Counted from the first letter of the stretch, positions 37,590 through 46,609 are shown. The stretch is 64,000 nucleotides of DNA from Roseivivax marinus (GCF_900109705.1 NZ_FOAI01000010.1:1-64000); one strand, 5' to 3'. Numbers and translations are program-made. The notes: generated by a model not told the origin, from the letters alone.

Positions 37590-38614
37590 GCGCGGTAGGA
37601 CACGACGGACCAACCTCCGCGCTGCGCCGCGGGACCGCACGCGACGACCTCATGCGCGGCGTGGTGGGCGCGGTGGTCCTGCTGCTGCTGCTCGCCGCGG
37701 CCGAGCGCTTCCTTTTCGCGCCGGGCTTCTACGACACGCTTACCCTTCACCCGTTCTGGATCGTCATCCTGATCGCCGCGCTCCAGCACGGCACCGCCGT
37801 CGGCTGCGCCGCGGTGGCGATGGCGACGGTGCTGATGGGTTGGCCGGACCGGCTCGTAGGCGAGGATGCCGCCGTCTATGCCGCGCGGGCCGCGGTTCTG
37901 CCCTTGCAGTGGCTCGTTGTCGCCCTGATCGTCGGGCTCTATCGTCAGAAACAGATCGTCGAGACCGAGACCCTGCGCGCCGACGCGGCGCGGCTCGAGG
38001 GGATGACCGACAGTCTCGCGGCGGAGGTGGAGCGCATGGATGACATGATCGTCTCGCTCGAGCGCGAGGCTGCGGCCCGCCCGGCTGCCGATCCGGCCCC
38101 GGCGCCCGTGCCGACGGCTAAAGGCGCGCTGCTGCGCCGGGCGTTGCCCGAACTGTCGGCCCTGGCCGGTGCGCGCGGCGACGAACTGCCAGCCACGTTC
38201 GAGGCTGCGGCCAGGGCGCTTCTTGACGGTCCGGTGGCCTTGGTCGCCCGCGATCCCGCCGATGGCACGCTGCTTCTGGGCGACGGCGATGCGCTGGGAG
38301 ACGATGCCGAGACCGCCGCCATGGCGCTGCGCGCTGCCGCAGAGGATGTCACGGGGGCGACCGTGACGCTGTCCGCCGCCGGTCTTCCGGGCGGCGGTGC
38401 TGTCCGACTGGCCGAGCGGGCCGCGACGGTCGAGGCCGGACTGACCGCAATGGTCGTGTTCCGGGCCGTGGACGCAGCCGCCGCCGATGCTGCCGCCGAC
38501 CGCGTGGAGATCCTGGCCGAGATGGCGCGGATCTCCATCGACCGGCTGAGTCGCGACCTGGGCCTCGGTGCGGATGATGCGGGCAAGGCGCGCCGTGACC
38601 GGCGCCGCCGGTGA
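37586..38614 (+). CDS. pelD: PelD-like membrane protein lacking a GGDEF domain
   Basis: A 342-residue inner-membrane protein. Three to four membrane segments (about 23-45, 52-80, 92-112) lead into a coiled coil (about 113-155) and a GAF-like domain (about 170-310). Topology and position before pelE/pelF/pelG match PelD, the c-di-GMP receptor of the Pel synthase. It is over 100 residues shorter than Pseudomonas PelD and ends after the GAF-like part, so the degenerate GGDEF domain with its c-di-GMP I-site is missing. Activation must work differently, if this is a PelD. ATGA overlap with the OPX gene. Confidence 0.68.
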   Translation: MSAVGHDGPTSALRRGTARDDLMRGVVGAVVLLLLLAAAERFLFAPGFYDTLTLHPFWIVILIAALQHGTAVGCAAVAMATVLMGWPDRLVGEDAAVYAARAAVLPLQWLVVALIVGLYRQKQIVETETLRADAARLEGMTDSLAAEVERMDDMIVSLEREAAARPAADPAPAPVPTAKGALLRRALPELSALAGARGDELPATFEAAARALLDGPVALVARDPADGTLLLGDGDALGDDAETAAMALRAAAEDVTGATVTLSAAGLPGGGAVRLAERAATVEAGLTAMVVFRAVDAAAADAAADRVEILAEMARISIDRLSRDLGLGADDAGKARRDRRRR

Positions 38615-39374
38615 TCCGGTCCTCCGGCGCGCATTCGTCGCGGGCGGCCTGACGGCCGCCGGCGTGGCGAGCGTGGCGCTGGCGGTCTTCGGACCCAGCC
38701 TCTGGGCGGCGCTGCTCTGCCATGTCCTCGCGACCTTCCTGTGCCTGCCTGTCCTGTGGCGCGACCGCCCTGCGATGGCGCTTGTCGCGGGAGCGTCCCT
38801 CACGCTCGGGCCCTTGGCGGGGCCGGTCCTACTGATCGCCCTGACCGGGCCGGGCCGGGCGCTCGCCGCTCCGGGACCGGAGGCCGATGACCTGCCCGCC
38901 GGTCCCGACCAATCCCGCGCCGACCGAATCTGCGCCGAGATCGCGGAGGGCCGCCGGCCCCGCCCCGACGCCGCGCCGGTGCCCGCGCTGGCCGAGATCT
39001 TCGTGTCGGGGAGCCTCGCCGACCAGCAGACTGCGCTTGCGGCGATGGTGCGCGACTACGCGCCCGCGCTTCGGCCGGCCCTCGACAGGGCGCTGGCCTC
39101 GGACATTCCGGCTGTTCGGGTGCAGGCGGCGGCGGTCTTTGCCCACCTGCGCGACGGCTACGCCGCGCGGGCGCGGGCGCTGACACATGGCACCACGGGC
39201 CTGACCGGAGAGGCCCACTCGGCCGAGCTGGCGGTGGTGCGAGGCTCGGGCTTCGTCGATCCCGCCGCGCTCGATGGCGTCGTCACCCCGGCAGAGCCCG
39301 AGACCCACACCCGGCATGAAAACGGCGGCACCGGTTCCGGGCGCCGTCGCGCGGTCCGGAGCGCCCCGGCATGA
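38595..39374 (+). CDS. pelE: PelE-like membrane protein
   Basis: A protein of about 259 residues with two hydrophobic segments near the N-terminus (about 10-40 and 45-75) and a soluble C-terminal helical region with one or two HEAT/TPR-like repeats (about 120-200). This is the general build of PelE, the small membrane partner of PelD/PelF/PelG. Sequence alone is not decisive and the call leans on its place between pelD and pelF. The start is uncertain: the GTG at 38595 gives a 20-bp overlap with the pelD-like gene, and GTG/ATG codons at 38568-38577 would lengthen it. The stop overlaps the pelF start. Confidence 0.6.
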   Translation: MTGAAGDPVLRRAFVAGGLTAAGVASVALAVFGPSLWAALLCHVLATFLCLPVLWRDRPAMALVAGASLTLGPLAGPVLLIALTGPGRALAAPGPEADDLPAGPDQSRADRICAEIAEGRRPRPDAAPVPALAEIFVSGSLADQQTALAAMVRDYAPALRPALDRALASDIPAVRVQAAAVFAHLRDGYAARARALTHGTTGLTGEAHSAELAVVRGSGFVDPAALDGVVTPAEPETHTRHENGGTGSGRRRAVRSAPA

Positions 39375-40888
39375 GCTCGGCCATTGAAGCCCCGCAGGCG
39401 GATGTCTGCATCGTCGTCGAGGGCTGTTATCCCTTCGTCGCGGGCGGGGTGTCCTCGTGGCTCGACTGGCTGATCCGCACCCAGCCAGAAACCACGTTCT
39501 CGGTCGTCGCCCTGACCGCCGACGCGCAACCACGGGACCTGAAATACGAGTTGCCGGACAATGTTGTCGGGCTGCAGACGCTGCCGTTGTCGCCACCGTC
39601 GCGCCGGCCCCGGCCCGGCAGGCCCGAGATCGACGGCGACGCCTATGGCGAGGCCCTCACGCGGCTCTGGTCAAAGGGAGATCCGCAGGCGTTCGACGAA
39701 CTGGCCGACCTCGCCCGCCGCCCAGTGCGCCGCCGGCACTTCGGCCTCGGCACCCCGGCGCGCAGGCCGGATCACGCCGACCTCGTGTCTTCCGGCCCGG
39801 CCTGGACCGCAATCGAGACCTGCGCGCGGGCGCTGGCCCCCGAGGCGCCCCTGTCGGACGTGTTCTGGGCGTGGCGTACGCTTGTGGGCGGGCTCATGTC
39901 CGTTCTGACGGCGCCGGTTCCGAAGGCCAGGGTCTATCACGCGATCTCGACCGGTTACGCGGGCCTCTATGCCGCCCGCGCCGCGCGCGAGACCGGCGGC
40001 CGGGCCGCGATCACTGAGCACGGCATCTACACCAACGAACGGCGAATCGACCTGGTGATGGCGGGCTGGCTGTCGGACAGGGTCCACAAGGGGTTTCGCC
40101 TCGACGACACCCGGCGCGAGGTGCGCGACCTCTGGACCCATATGTTCGAGGGGTTCGCCCGCGTCGCCTACGCTCGGACGGACCGGATCACCACGCTCTA
40201 CGGCGCCAACCAGACCTTCCAGCGCGCGTTGGGCGCCGAGGAGGACCGGCTATCGGTCATTCCCAACGGCATCGCCTTGCAGAAATTCGAGGGGCTGACC
40301 CCGGTCACCGGCAAGCCCCGGCCCGTGGTGGGGCTGATCGGCCGGGTTGTGCCGATCAAGGATATAGAGGCCTGCATCCGCGCCGCCGCCGTGGTGCGCG
40401 ACGCGGTGCCGGATGTGGAATGGCTCATCATCGGCCCGACCGAGGAGGACGAGGACTATTTCGCCGCCTGCCAGCGCCGTGTCGTGGAACTGAAGCTCGA
40501 GGATACGGTGCGTTTTACCGGGCGGATGAACATCTTCGACATCCTGCCCAGCCTCGACGTCATGCTGCTGACCTCGATCAGCGAAGCGCAGCCTCTGGTC
40601 CTGCTCGAAGCCGGGGCGGCGCGCATTCCGTGCGTCGCAACCGACGTGGGCTCGTGCCGCGAAATCCTCGAAGGTCCGCCCGGCGAGGACCCACCATTGG
40701 GACGGGGCGGCTTCGTGGCGCCGCCGATGGATCCGGACGCGCTGGGCGCGGCGGTTCTGAAGTTGCTGGAGGATCCCGAGCTGCGCCGGTCCTGCGGTGA
40801 GACATTGCGTGCACGGGTCGAGGCCGGCTTCACCTCCGAGGCCTCGGCGGCCCGTTACGCCGCGCTTTATCGTGAGCTCGCGGCATGA
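39371..40888 (+). CDS. pelF: PelF-type GT4 glycosyltransferase
   Basis: A 505-residue cytosolic glycosyltransferase, the same length as Pseudomonas PelF. The PelF-specific N-terminus CIVVEGCYPFVAGGVSSW is clear, followed by ITEHGIYTNERRIDL, a nucleotide-binding stretch VVGLIGRVVPIKD, and the GT4 retaining E-x7-E motif in SEAQPLVLLEAGAARIP. PelF polymerises the amino-sugar backbone from UDP-linked precursors at the PelDEG membrane complex. Four-base overlaps (ATGA) with the genes on both sides show tight coupling. Confidence 0.95.
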   Translation: MSSAIEAPQADVCIVVEGCYPFVAGGVSSWLDWLIRTQPETTFSVVALTADAQPRDLKYELPDNVVGLQTLPLSPPSRRPRPGRPEIDGDAYGEALTRLWSKGDPQAFDELADLARRPVRRRHFGLGTPARRPDHADLVSSGPAWTAIETCARALAPEAPLSDVFWAWRTLVGGLMSVLTAPVPKARVYHAISTGYAGLYAARAARETGGRAAITEHGIYTNERRIDLVMAGWLSDRVHKGFRLDDTRREVRDLWTHMFEGFARVAYARTDRITTLYGANQTFQRALGAEEDRLSVIPNGIALQKFEGLTPVTGKPRPVVGLIGRVVPIKDIEACIRAAAVVRDAVPDVEWLIIGPTEEDEDYFAACQRRVVELKLEDTVRFTGRMNIFDILPSLDVMLLTSISEAQPLVLLEAGAARIPCVATDVGSCREILEGPPGEDPPLGRGGFVAPPMDPDALGAAVLKLLEDPELRRSCGETLRARVEAGFTSEASAARYAALYRELAA

Positions 40889-42297
40889 GCGCGGCGAGCC
40901 TGATCCGGCAGGTCGCGCGGCAGACCGACTGGTGGTTCGACGGACCGCTTCTGTCGCCCCTGCGCCAGATCGGGGCCGGACTTCTGGTGGCGGCGGGGCC
41001 GTGGATCCTCGCGATTGTCACGTTGACCCTGATCGGCGCCGCGACCGAGCCGCGTCTTGGCGCCGTGGTGCTCGAGGACATGCGCCTCGCCATCGTCTAC
41101 GCCTTCATGCTGGGGCCCATCGTCGCCGCGCCTGCCGGTGTGATCGCCGCGCGCGCGGTGACCGACGCCGTCGGGACCGATGCCGAGGTTCCGGTGGGGG
41201 CCATTCTCATGATCGCCGCCGGAATCGCAGGCATAGGAGCAGAGGCGCTGGCCGCGACGGTTGCGCTGATCTTCGGGCTGACCGATCCCGGCCTCGCGCT
41301 GGCCTTCGCGGTGCTGACCGCGGTGTCGGCCATGATGTGGACCGCGTTCCCGGTCCTGACCGCATGTCGCGCCCGGTACCGCCTGATCGTCGCTTTCGCG
41401 GTGGGCATGGCAGCGGCGCTCGGGCTGTCGCTGGCCGTGGCGGGAATCGCACGGTCGGGGGCGGACGTGGTGTGGTGCTTCACCACGGGAATCGCGCTGT
41501 GCTTCGCGCTGTGCGTGGTGCCGCTCGACCCCGCCGCGCTGACCCCCGCGGCCCTGCGTGACGCTGCCCGCCGCCTTGGCGGCGCTGGACGGTCGGCCTG
41601 GCCGCTGGCGCTGGGCGCAAGCCTCGCCATCGCGGGCGTCTGGGCGGACAAGTGGGTGGCGTGGGCGTGGGCCGGGGGACAGGTCTCGGCCGCAGGCTTC
41701 CGGCACCTGCCGGCCTACGACAGCGCGCTGTTCCTCGCGCAGCTTTCGGTTTTGCCGGGCCTTGCGGCCATCGCCATGTTCTACGAGGGGCCCGTCCGCG
41801 CGGCGATGGCACGGTTCCGGTCCGAACTTACGCGGGGAACATCCCTGTCCGGGGCAGAGCGTGCGGTGGGGGTCGTCGCGGCCCGGCTCTGGACCGGGCT
41901 GTGGCGGATCACGGTGGCGCAGGCGGCGCTGAGTGCGGCCCTGATCCTCGCCTCGCCGGCGCTTGCGGCGGCGGGGGGGCTCCGGCTCGACCAGTTGCTG
42001 CTGCTGCGCACGGGGATCGCCGGGGCGTTCCTGCACATGATCCTGCTGGCTGCGTCGGGGGTGCTGATCCTTGCCAACCGCAAGGCGGCCTTCGCCGCGG
42101 TCCAGGCGGCGTTCCTCGGGTTCAACCTCGCCCTCAGTGCGGCGCTGGTGGCAGGGGGGCACCTGTCTGCCCTCGGCTTCGCGGGGGCGGCGGCACTGGC
42201 GGCCGCGCTGACGGTCGTTCTCGCGATGCAAACAGTGGGGGAATTGCTCAGGCATGTCTTTCTAAGTGGAAACGATGGCCTGTTCAGGTCAGACTAG
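40885..42297 (+). CDS. pelG: PelG-type polysaccharide transporter
   Basis: A 470-residue MOP-superfamily membrane protein with about twelve transmembrane helices. The N-terminus QTDWWFDGPLLSPLRQIGAG followed by GPWILAIVTL resembles PelG, the inner-membrane export component of the Pel system. It is the last gene of the OPX-pelD-pelE-pelF-pelG unit and overlaps pelF by four bases. No terminator is obvious in the long spacer that follows. Confidence 0.9.
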   Translation: MSAASLIRQVARQTDWWFDGPLLSPLRQIGAGLLVAAGPWILAIVTLTLIGAATEPRLGAVVLEDMRLAIVYAFMLGPIVAAPAGVIAARAVTDAVGTDAEVPVGAILMIAAGIAGIGAEALAATVALIFGLTDPGLALAFAVLTAVSAMMWTAFPVLTACRARYRLIVAFAVGMAAALGLSLAVAGIARSGADVVWCFTTGIALCFALCVVPLDPAALTPAALRDAARRLGGAGRSAWPLALGASLAIAGVWADKWVAWAWAGGQVSAAGFRHLPAYDSALFLAQLSVLPGLAAIAMFYEGPVRAAMARFRSELTRGTSLSGAERAVGVVAARLWTGLWRITVAQAALSAALILASPALAAAGGLRLDQLLLLRTGIAGAFLHMILLAASGVLILANRKAAFAAVQAAFLGFNLALSAALVAGGHLSALGFAGAAALAAALTVVLAMQTVGELLRHVFLSGNDGLFRSD

Positions 42298-42621
42298 GCG
42301 AATGGCCCCGGCGAATCGATCTGGGTCAAACTCTGCATTTGATGAATAAACCTTTGGTTTAGTGATCTGCGGCCATGCTTATTAATTGGTGCGTTTTTAA
42401 GTATTTAGTTGTTTCGAGTTTTGAAAATTGTACGCAAAGGTTGCGCGATGCGACTTTCGAGCCCCTTCGGAATTGAATTCCGTCGCGGGCCTCATCCCTT
42501 TGTGCTAGAGACTCCATAAAATGATACAGCGTCCGCACTGAACCGGACGCGCCCGTTTTTCCCGCCGCGCACGAGGGCTGCCACCTCTCGCGCAGGCCGT
42601 CTGCCACCTGGGTTTAAAGCC
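42298..42621. promoter_or_regulatory. AT-rich 324-bp control region upstream of the LuxR-type regulator
   Basis: No gene is seen. The region is strikingly AT-rich for this genome between about 42330 and 42445 and contains two perfect dyads: TAAACC-TTT-GGTTTA at 42347-42361 and CGGAATT-G-AATTCCG at 42468-42482. These are good candidates for regulator binding, perhaps autoregulation of the downstream LuxR-type gene. Confidence 0.6.
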
Positions 42622-43392
42622 ATGACCGAGACTGTCCTGTCGATCGCCCTGATCGACCCCCTTCCGCTGCGCCGTGCCGCCTTCGCCGCGATGCTGGCCA
42701 CCTGGGCCCCGCGCTCCGGCGTCGGGCTCGTGTCCGGCGCGGATCTCGATGCGGTCGGGTGCGAGGAGACCGGGACCCGGCCGAACCTCGTTCTGGTGAA
42801 CCTCGGTGGATTGCCGTTGTCTAGCCCCGAGGGACGAGAGCGGGTGGCGGCGATGGCCAAGGCCCATGACGGGGCGCTCGCGGTGATCGTCGATACGCTC
42901 AGCCCGGCCTGCGTCGCCGTGGCGTTCGATCTCGGCCTGCGTGGCGCGATCCGCACCTCCGAGACCCCCGAGGTGGTGTTCGCGGCTCTTACCTTCATCG
43001 CGGCGGGTGGGTGCTACATCCCGCACGCGCGCGACACTGTGCAGGATCCGCGCACCATGTCCTACCTGCCGCAGGGCATCGACGAGGCGACCGGGCCCGA
43101 CCACGCCGAGGACGAAATCGGGGACAACTCCGATCACGACCTGACCCCGCGCCAGTACGACGTCCTGGCGGCGCTGGCCGAGGGAGCGTCCAACAAGGAG
43201 ATCGCGCGGACGCTCGATCTCTCGGAGGCGACGGTCAAAAGCCACATCCGGCAGGTCATGCGCAAGCTGAAGGCGCAGAACCGGACGCAGGCGGCGCTTC
43301 TGGCGCGGGACCTGCGGCGTCAGACCCGCTCGCGCGCCTTCCTGCCGCCGTCGCAGGGGCAGGGTTCCCGCGAAGCCGTGGTCGTGAAGTGA
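42622..43392 (+). CDS. LuxR-family regulator with degenerate receiver domain
   Basis: A 256-residue NarL/FixJ-type regulator. The N-terminal domain (about 1-125) has the fold pattern of a receiver, but the phosphoacceptor position reads LVLVNLGG (Asn in place of Asp). The acidic pair at the N-terminus is reduced to LIDP, so phosphorylation is unlikely. An acidic linker follows, then a LuxR helix-turn-helix (about 173-238, LTPRQYDVLAALAEGASNKE...SEATVKSHIRQVMRKL). It sits right after the pel-like operon and convergent to a glycosyltransferase gene, and it is the obvious candidate to control polysaccharide genes. Confidence 0.85.
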   Translation: MTETVLSIALIDPLPLRRAAFAAMLATWAPRSGVGLVSGADLDAVGCEETGTRPNLVLVNLGGLPLSSPEGRERVAAMAKAHDGALAVIVDTLSPACVAVAFDLGLRGAIRTSETPEVVFAALTFIAAGGCYIPHARDTVQDPRTMSYLPQGIDEATGPDHAEDEIGDNSDHDLTPRQYDVLAALAEGASNKEIARTLDLSEATVKSHIRQVMRKLKAQNRTQAALLARDLRRQTRSRAFLPPSQGQGSREAVVVK

Positions 43393-43401
43393 CGCGTGTG
43401 A

Positions 43402-44700
43402 TCAGAGGCTGAGGAGAGTCGGAGGCGGCGTATCGTCGGCCGCATTAAGCGCCCAGTCATAGAGCGTCGCGATCTGCCGCGCCTTGGTATGCCATGTGAA
43501 ATGCCGGGACACGCGGTCCCGGCCGGCAGCACCGCGCGCGGCCAGCCCGGAGCGATCGTTCGCAAGAGCCGTCAGCCGCGCCCGCATGGCGGCCACGATC
43601 CCGGCGCGGTCGGTCAGGGGCACGGTGTAGCCCGTGCGGTCGTCCACCAGCTCTCCGGGTCCGGCGTAGTCCACCACCAGCGGCGGCACCCCAAGAGCCA
43701 TTGCCTCGAGCACGGCACCACCGCCGAATTCCCGGATCGAGGGAAAGGCGAACAGGTGTGCCCGGCCCAGCACGCGCTGGACGTCCGCATGCGGACGCCA
43801 GCCGTGGAACGTCACCGCGTCGCCCACGGGTGCGGCCGCGCGCAACGTGTCCATCATCGGGCCGTCTCCGACGATCTCGAGCCGCATCCGGCCCGCGTGC
43901 AACAGCGGCAGCGCCGCCTCCAGCAGCATGTCCGGCCCCTTGTAGGGCACCAGCCGGCCCACGAAGCACGCGACCAGCGGGCCGTCGGAAGGGCGCGTCT
44001 GCGCCGTGCCGAACCGCTCCGGGTCGATGCCGTTCTCGGGTAGCCAGACCACCTTGTGCGCGTGGCGCGCGGGAATCTCGGAGGCGGTGTGACGCGATCC
44101 CGCGAGGATGGCGGTCGCGTGGCGCAAGGTGGCGTCGCGGCCGGGCAGGGCGCGGTAGACACCGCGCAGGTAACTCAGCCATTCCCTCTCGCGCCGCCGC
44201 TCGGCGTCGAAGGCGCGTGGCCACGGCACCCCGCCGTTGAGCGGACCGAGTAGGACGGCCGTACCGGTGCGGGCGACTTTCGCGGCGAGGGGCGAGGGAA
44301 TCGTCGGCGACAACGGCGTGACGCGGTGCACGATATCCCAGTCGCCGCGCGTGATCTCGCTGCCGAAGCGTCGCCAGACCAGCCGCTCGAACCACGGGTA
44401 GGACAGAGCGTTCAGTGCCTGGATCATCGTCCAGCCCTTGCCCTCGCCCATGCGCAAGGCCTGTGCCACGCGCCACGCCGGCCCCGCCAACGCCTCGGAG
44501 TCGATCGCGGTAAAGTCGGTGCCCTCGCGCAGCCCGGCGCGCAGGATGGCGTCGCGGTTTCGCACCTGCGTGACAAGGTGGACATCCGCGACTTCGGACA
44601 GCGCGCGGGCCAGCGACCAGCCGACCAGCGGCACCGACACCCACTCGGGATTGGCCGCCTCGGCGATGACGAGGACGCGAGGGCGCGAAGTCGTTGCCAT
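43402..44700 (-). CDS. GT4-family glycosyltransferase
   Basis: A 432-residue GT-B glycosyltransferase: VLVIAEAANPEWVSVPLVGWS at the N-terminus (split here as a Rossmann start), CFVGRLVPYKGPDMLLEAA in the nucleotide-binding half, and the E-x7-E motif in REFGGGAVLEAMALGVP. Acceptor and donor are unknown. The ATG at 44698-44700 overlaps the stop of the upstream membrane-polymerase gene (TGATG). The open frame continues far upstream through that gene and is not real there. Probably part of a second polysaccharide/oligosaccharide unit or an accessory to the pel-like locus. Confidence 0.88.
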   Translation of the reverse strand: MATTSRPRVLVIAEAANPEWVSVPLVGWSLARALSEVADVHLVTQVRNRDAILRAGLREGTDFTAIDSEALAGPAWRVAQALRMGEGKGWTMIQALNALSYPWFERLVWRRFGSEITRGDWDIVHRVTPLSPTIPSPLAAKVARTGTAVLLGPLNGGVPWPRAFDAERRREREWLSYLRGVYRALPGRDATLRHATAILAGSRHTASEIPARHAHKVVWLPENGIDPERFGTAQTRPSDGPLVACFVGRLVPYKGPDMLLEAALPLLHAGRMRLEIVGDGPMMDTLRAAAPVGDAVTFHGWRPHADVQRVLGRAHLFAFPSIREFGGGAVLEAMALGVPPLVVDYAGPGELVDDRTGYTVPLTDRAGIVAAMRARLTALANDRSGLAARGAAGRDRVSRHFTWHTKARQIATLYDWALNAADDTPPPTLLSL

Positions 44701-46100
44701 CACAGGATGGGTTTCCAGCCAAGGCGCGACCGGGGCTGCTTGGGCTCTTGCAGGCGCTCGGACCGCAGCGCCTCGGCATACCCTGTCAGCGCCCCGGCGA
44801 TCATCCAGGTGATCGGGGTGAGCGTGGCGTTCGGCAGCATGTCGAAGAGGTTGAAGGCGAGAAGCAGACCCAGCGGCGCGATGAAGGGCGTCACCTCGCC
44901 GTTGCGGCGGCTCACGGTTTCGCGCCAGAGCAGGAACAGCGGCAGCGAAATCAGGCCGAACTCGGCAAGAAAACCGATCCAGCCGTAGATCCCGATGGTG
45001 ATGATCCAGCGCCCGTCGGCCACGGTCTCGATCCGGCCGGTCACCTCGTCGTGGACATGGTTGCGCCCCCAGCTGCCCCAGCCGAAGAGAGGCTTGCGCT
45101 GCGCGCGGTCCAGAAGCTGGTTCTCCTGGTCGAAGCGGAAGCCGACCGAGTTCGCGCGGTCGGGGCTGACCGCCGCGGCCCTCTCGAGGATGGCATCCTC
45201 GGGCACAGCGCCCACCCCTTTCATCAGCGGGTAGGACAGCGCGAGGCAGGCGATCAGAATCGCCGCGTTGATCTGCATCACCGGCCCGAGCAGCAGCACC
45301 AGCGGCACGAGGCCCACCGCCAGAACGATCGCCCCCAGCGACTTGGCCAGGACCAGCACCGCGGCGAGGTAGAGGCCCCCGACGAAATAGGTGATGCGGT
45401 TGCCCTCCCGGTCCGACTTCCACAGCGCCCACGCCGCGACCAGCGCGCTCATGCAGAAGAACGCGACCCAGATGCCGTGGTAGAGGAACACGGTCGGGCG
45501 GAAGCCGCCGAAGCGGATGGTCTGCTCGAACGAGTGCTGGAAGTAGCCGTAGATCCACAGGTTCAGCTGCGGCGACAGGCGGATCTCGATCAGCATGAGC
45601 ACCGAGTAGACCAGCCCGCCGTGAAACAGGGCCAGGAGCAGCTCGCGCTGCGCCGGTCCGGTGGCCAGAAGTCGCCGCGCCAGCAGGAACGGTAAAATAA
45701 GCAGGGCCTGTTGCAGCGGCAGGGCGACCGCGTCCTTGAGCCCGAGACCGGGCACGTAGTTGCCGGTAAAGACCAACGGTTCGGGATTGGCCAGCACCGT
45801 GACCACGGGCGACAGCACGAAGATTGCCAGAAGCACCCGCGCGAGGCCGTTGCGCGGCAGCAGCGATGCACCGGCCCCCTGCGTCCAGACCAGCGCCACC
45901 AAGGCCGAGAGCGCGGGGATATTGTGCTTGGTCAGTGGCGGGAACAGCGGCAGGTCGAAGGCCGCGGGCGGTTCGGGCAGCAGAAGGTAGCCGCCAACCA
46001 GCGCGAGGATCATCGCGCGTGCGGGCGACAGGCGGCGGAACAGTAGTGCCGTCACCACCGGCCAGAGCGCCAGCGCCAGGTAGGCGAGGAGGTTCGGCAT
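44700..46100 (-). CDS. Wzy/WaaL-like O-antigen ligase or polymerase family membrane protein
   Basis: A 466-residue integral membrane protein with about eleven TM helices. A large periplasmic loop (about 315-365) contains NSVGFRFDQENQLLDRAQRKP, FGWGSWGRN and the HVHDEV segment, the pattern of the Wzy_C/O-antigen ligase family. These proteins join or polymerise lipid-linked glycans on the periplasmic side. Coupled to the downstream GT4 gene by a TGATG overlap. Its substrate is not evident. Confidence 0.8.
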   Translation of the reverse strand: MPNLLAYLALALWPVVTALLFRRLSPARAMILALVGGYLLLPEPPAAFDLPLFPPLTKHNIPALSALVALVWTQGAGASLLPRNGLARVLLAIFVLSPVVTVLANPEPLVFTGNYVPGLGLKDAVALPLQQALLILPFLLARRLLATGPAQRELLLALFHGGLVYSVLMLIEIRLSPQLNLWIYGYFQHSFEQTIRFGGFRPTVFLYHGIWVAFFCMSALVAAWALWKSDREGNRITYFVGGLYLAAVLVLAKSLGAIVLAVGLVPLVLLLGPVMQINAAILIACLALSYPLMKGVGAVPEDAILERAAAVSPDRANSVGFRFDQENQLLDRAQRKPLFGWGSWGRNHVHDEVTGRIETVADGRWIITIGIYGWIGFLAEFGLISLPLFLLWRETVSRRNGEVTPFIAPLGLLLAFNLFDMLPNATLTPITWMIAGALTGYAEALRSERLQEPKQPRSRLGWKPIL

Positions 46101-46168
46101 GGTGCCTCGGCTCCGCTGCGGCGCGGGGCCGCGTCAGGTCCGGCCCGCTGAGTGGCCGGAGGGATTGG

Positions 46169-46609
46169 TCAGGCGTCGGCCAGAAGCGCTGCCGCGGCCC
46201 CTGCCGGGATGAACTCGACGGAGGCAAGATCGATGGCTTCGGGCCGCACGCCGGGAAGGTAGCAGACCAGTCGGTCGGCGTCGCCGGAAACGAGCCGCAC
46301 CTCGGTCTCGTCGTAGTCGGCGTCGTAGCTCAGGCGCAAGTCCTCGGGCCCTGGCATCGTCGCGCCGTCGGGGCAGACCACCACGAGTCGGTCGAGGTCG
46401 GGGCGGAAGTCATTGAAATAGGGTTCGGGCGCATCCACGACCGGCGGGATGATCCGGCGCGGGGTCGCGAGGGGAGGCGCCGGCGGTGCAGGCCGCGGTC
46501 GCGGCGCCCGGGCCGCGTCCGGCACACGCCGGTCCGAGGACAGCAGCGCGAAGCCGGCCGCGCTCATCGCCAGCGCGGAGCCGAATGCCGCAAGCGTCGG
46601 AAGCAACAT
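46169..46609 (-). CDS. Small exported or membrane-anchored hypothetical protein
   Basis: A 146-residue protein with an N-terminal hydrophobic segment (about 3-23), a proline/arginine-rich linker (about 30-55) and a compact C-terminal domain (about 60-146) with two cysteines (VVVCPDG and LVCYLPG). I do not recognise a family. It has a GGAG-type ribosome-binding site and stands 68 bp upstream of the Wzy/WaaL-like gene on the same strand, so it may belong to that polysaccharide unit. Confidence 0.6.
   Translation of the reverse strand: MLLPTLAAFGSALAMSAAGFALLSSDRRVPDAARAPRPRPAPPAPPLATPRRIIPPVVDAPEPYFNDFRPDLDRLVVVCPDGATMPGPEDLRLSYDADYDETEVRLVSGDADRLVCYLPGVRPEAIDLASVEFIPAGAAAALLADA

Noticed and set aside
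43402-46227. 941-residue glycosyltransferase fusion
   Set aside because: Only the last 432 residues are glycosyltransferase-like. The upstream part is the wrong frame of the Wzy/WaaL-like gene, which itself has intact membrane segments.
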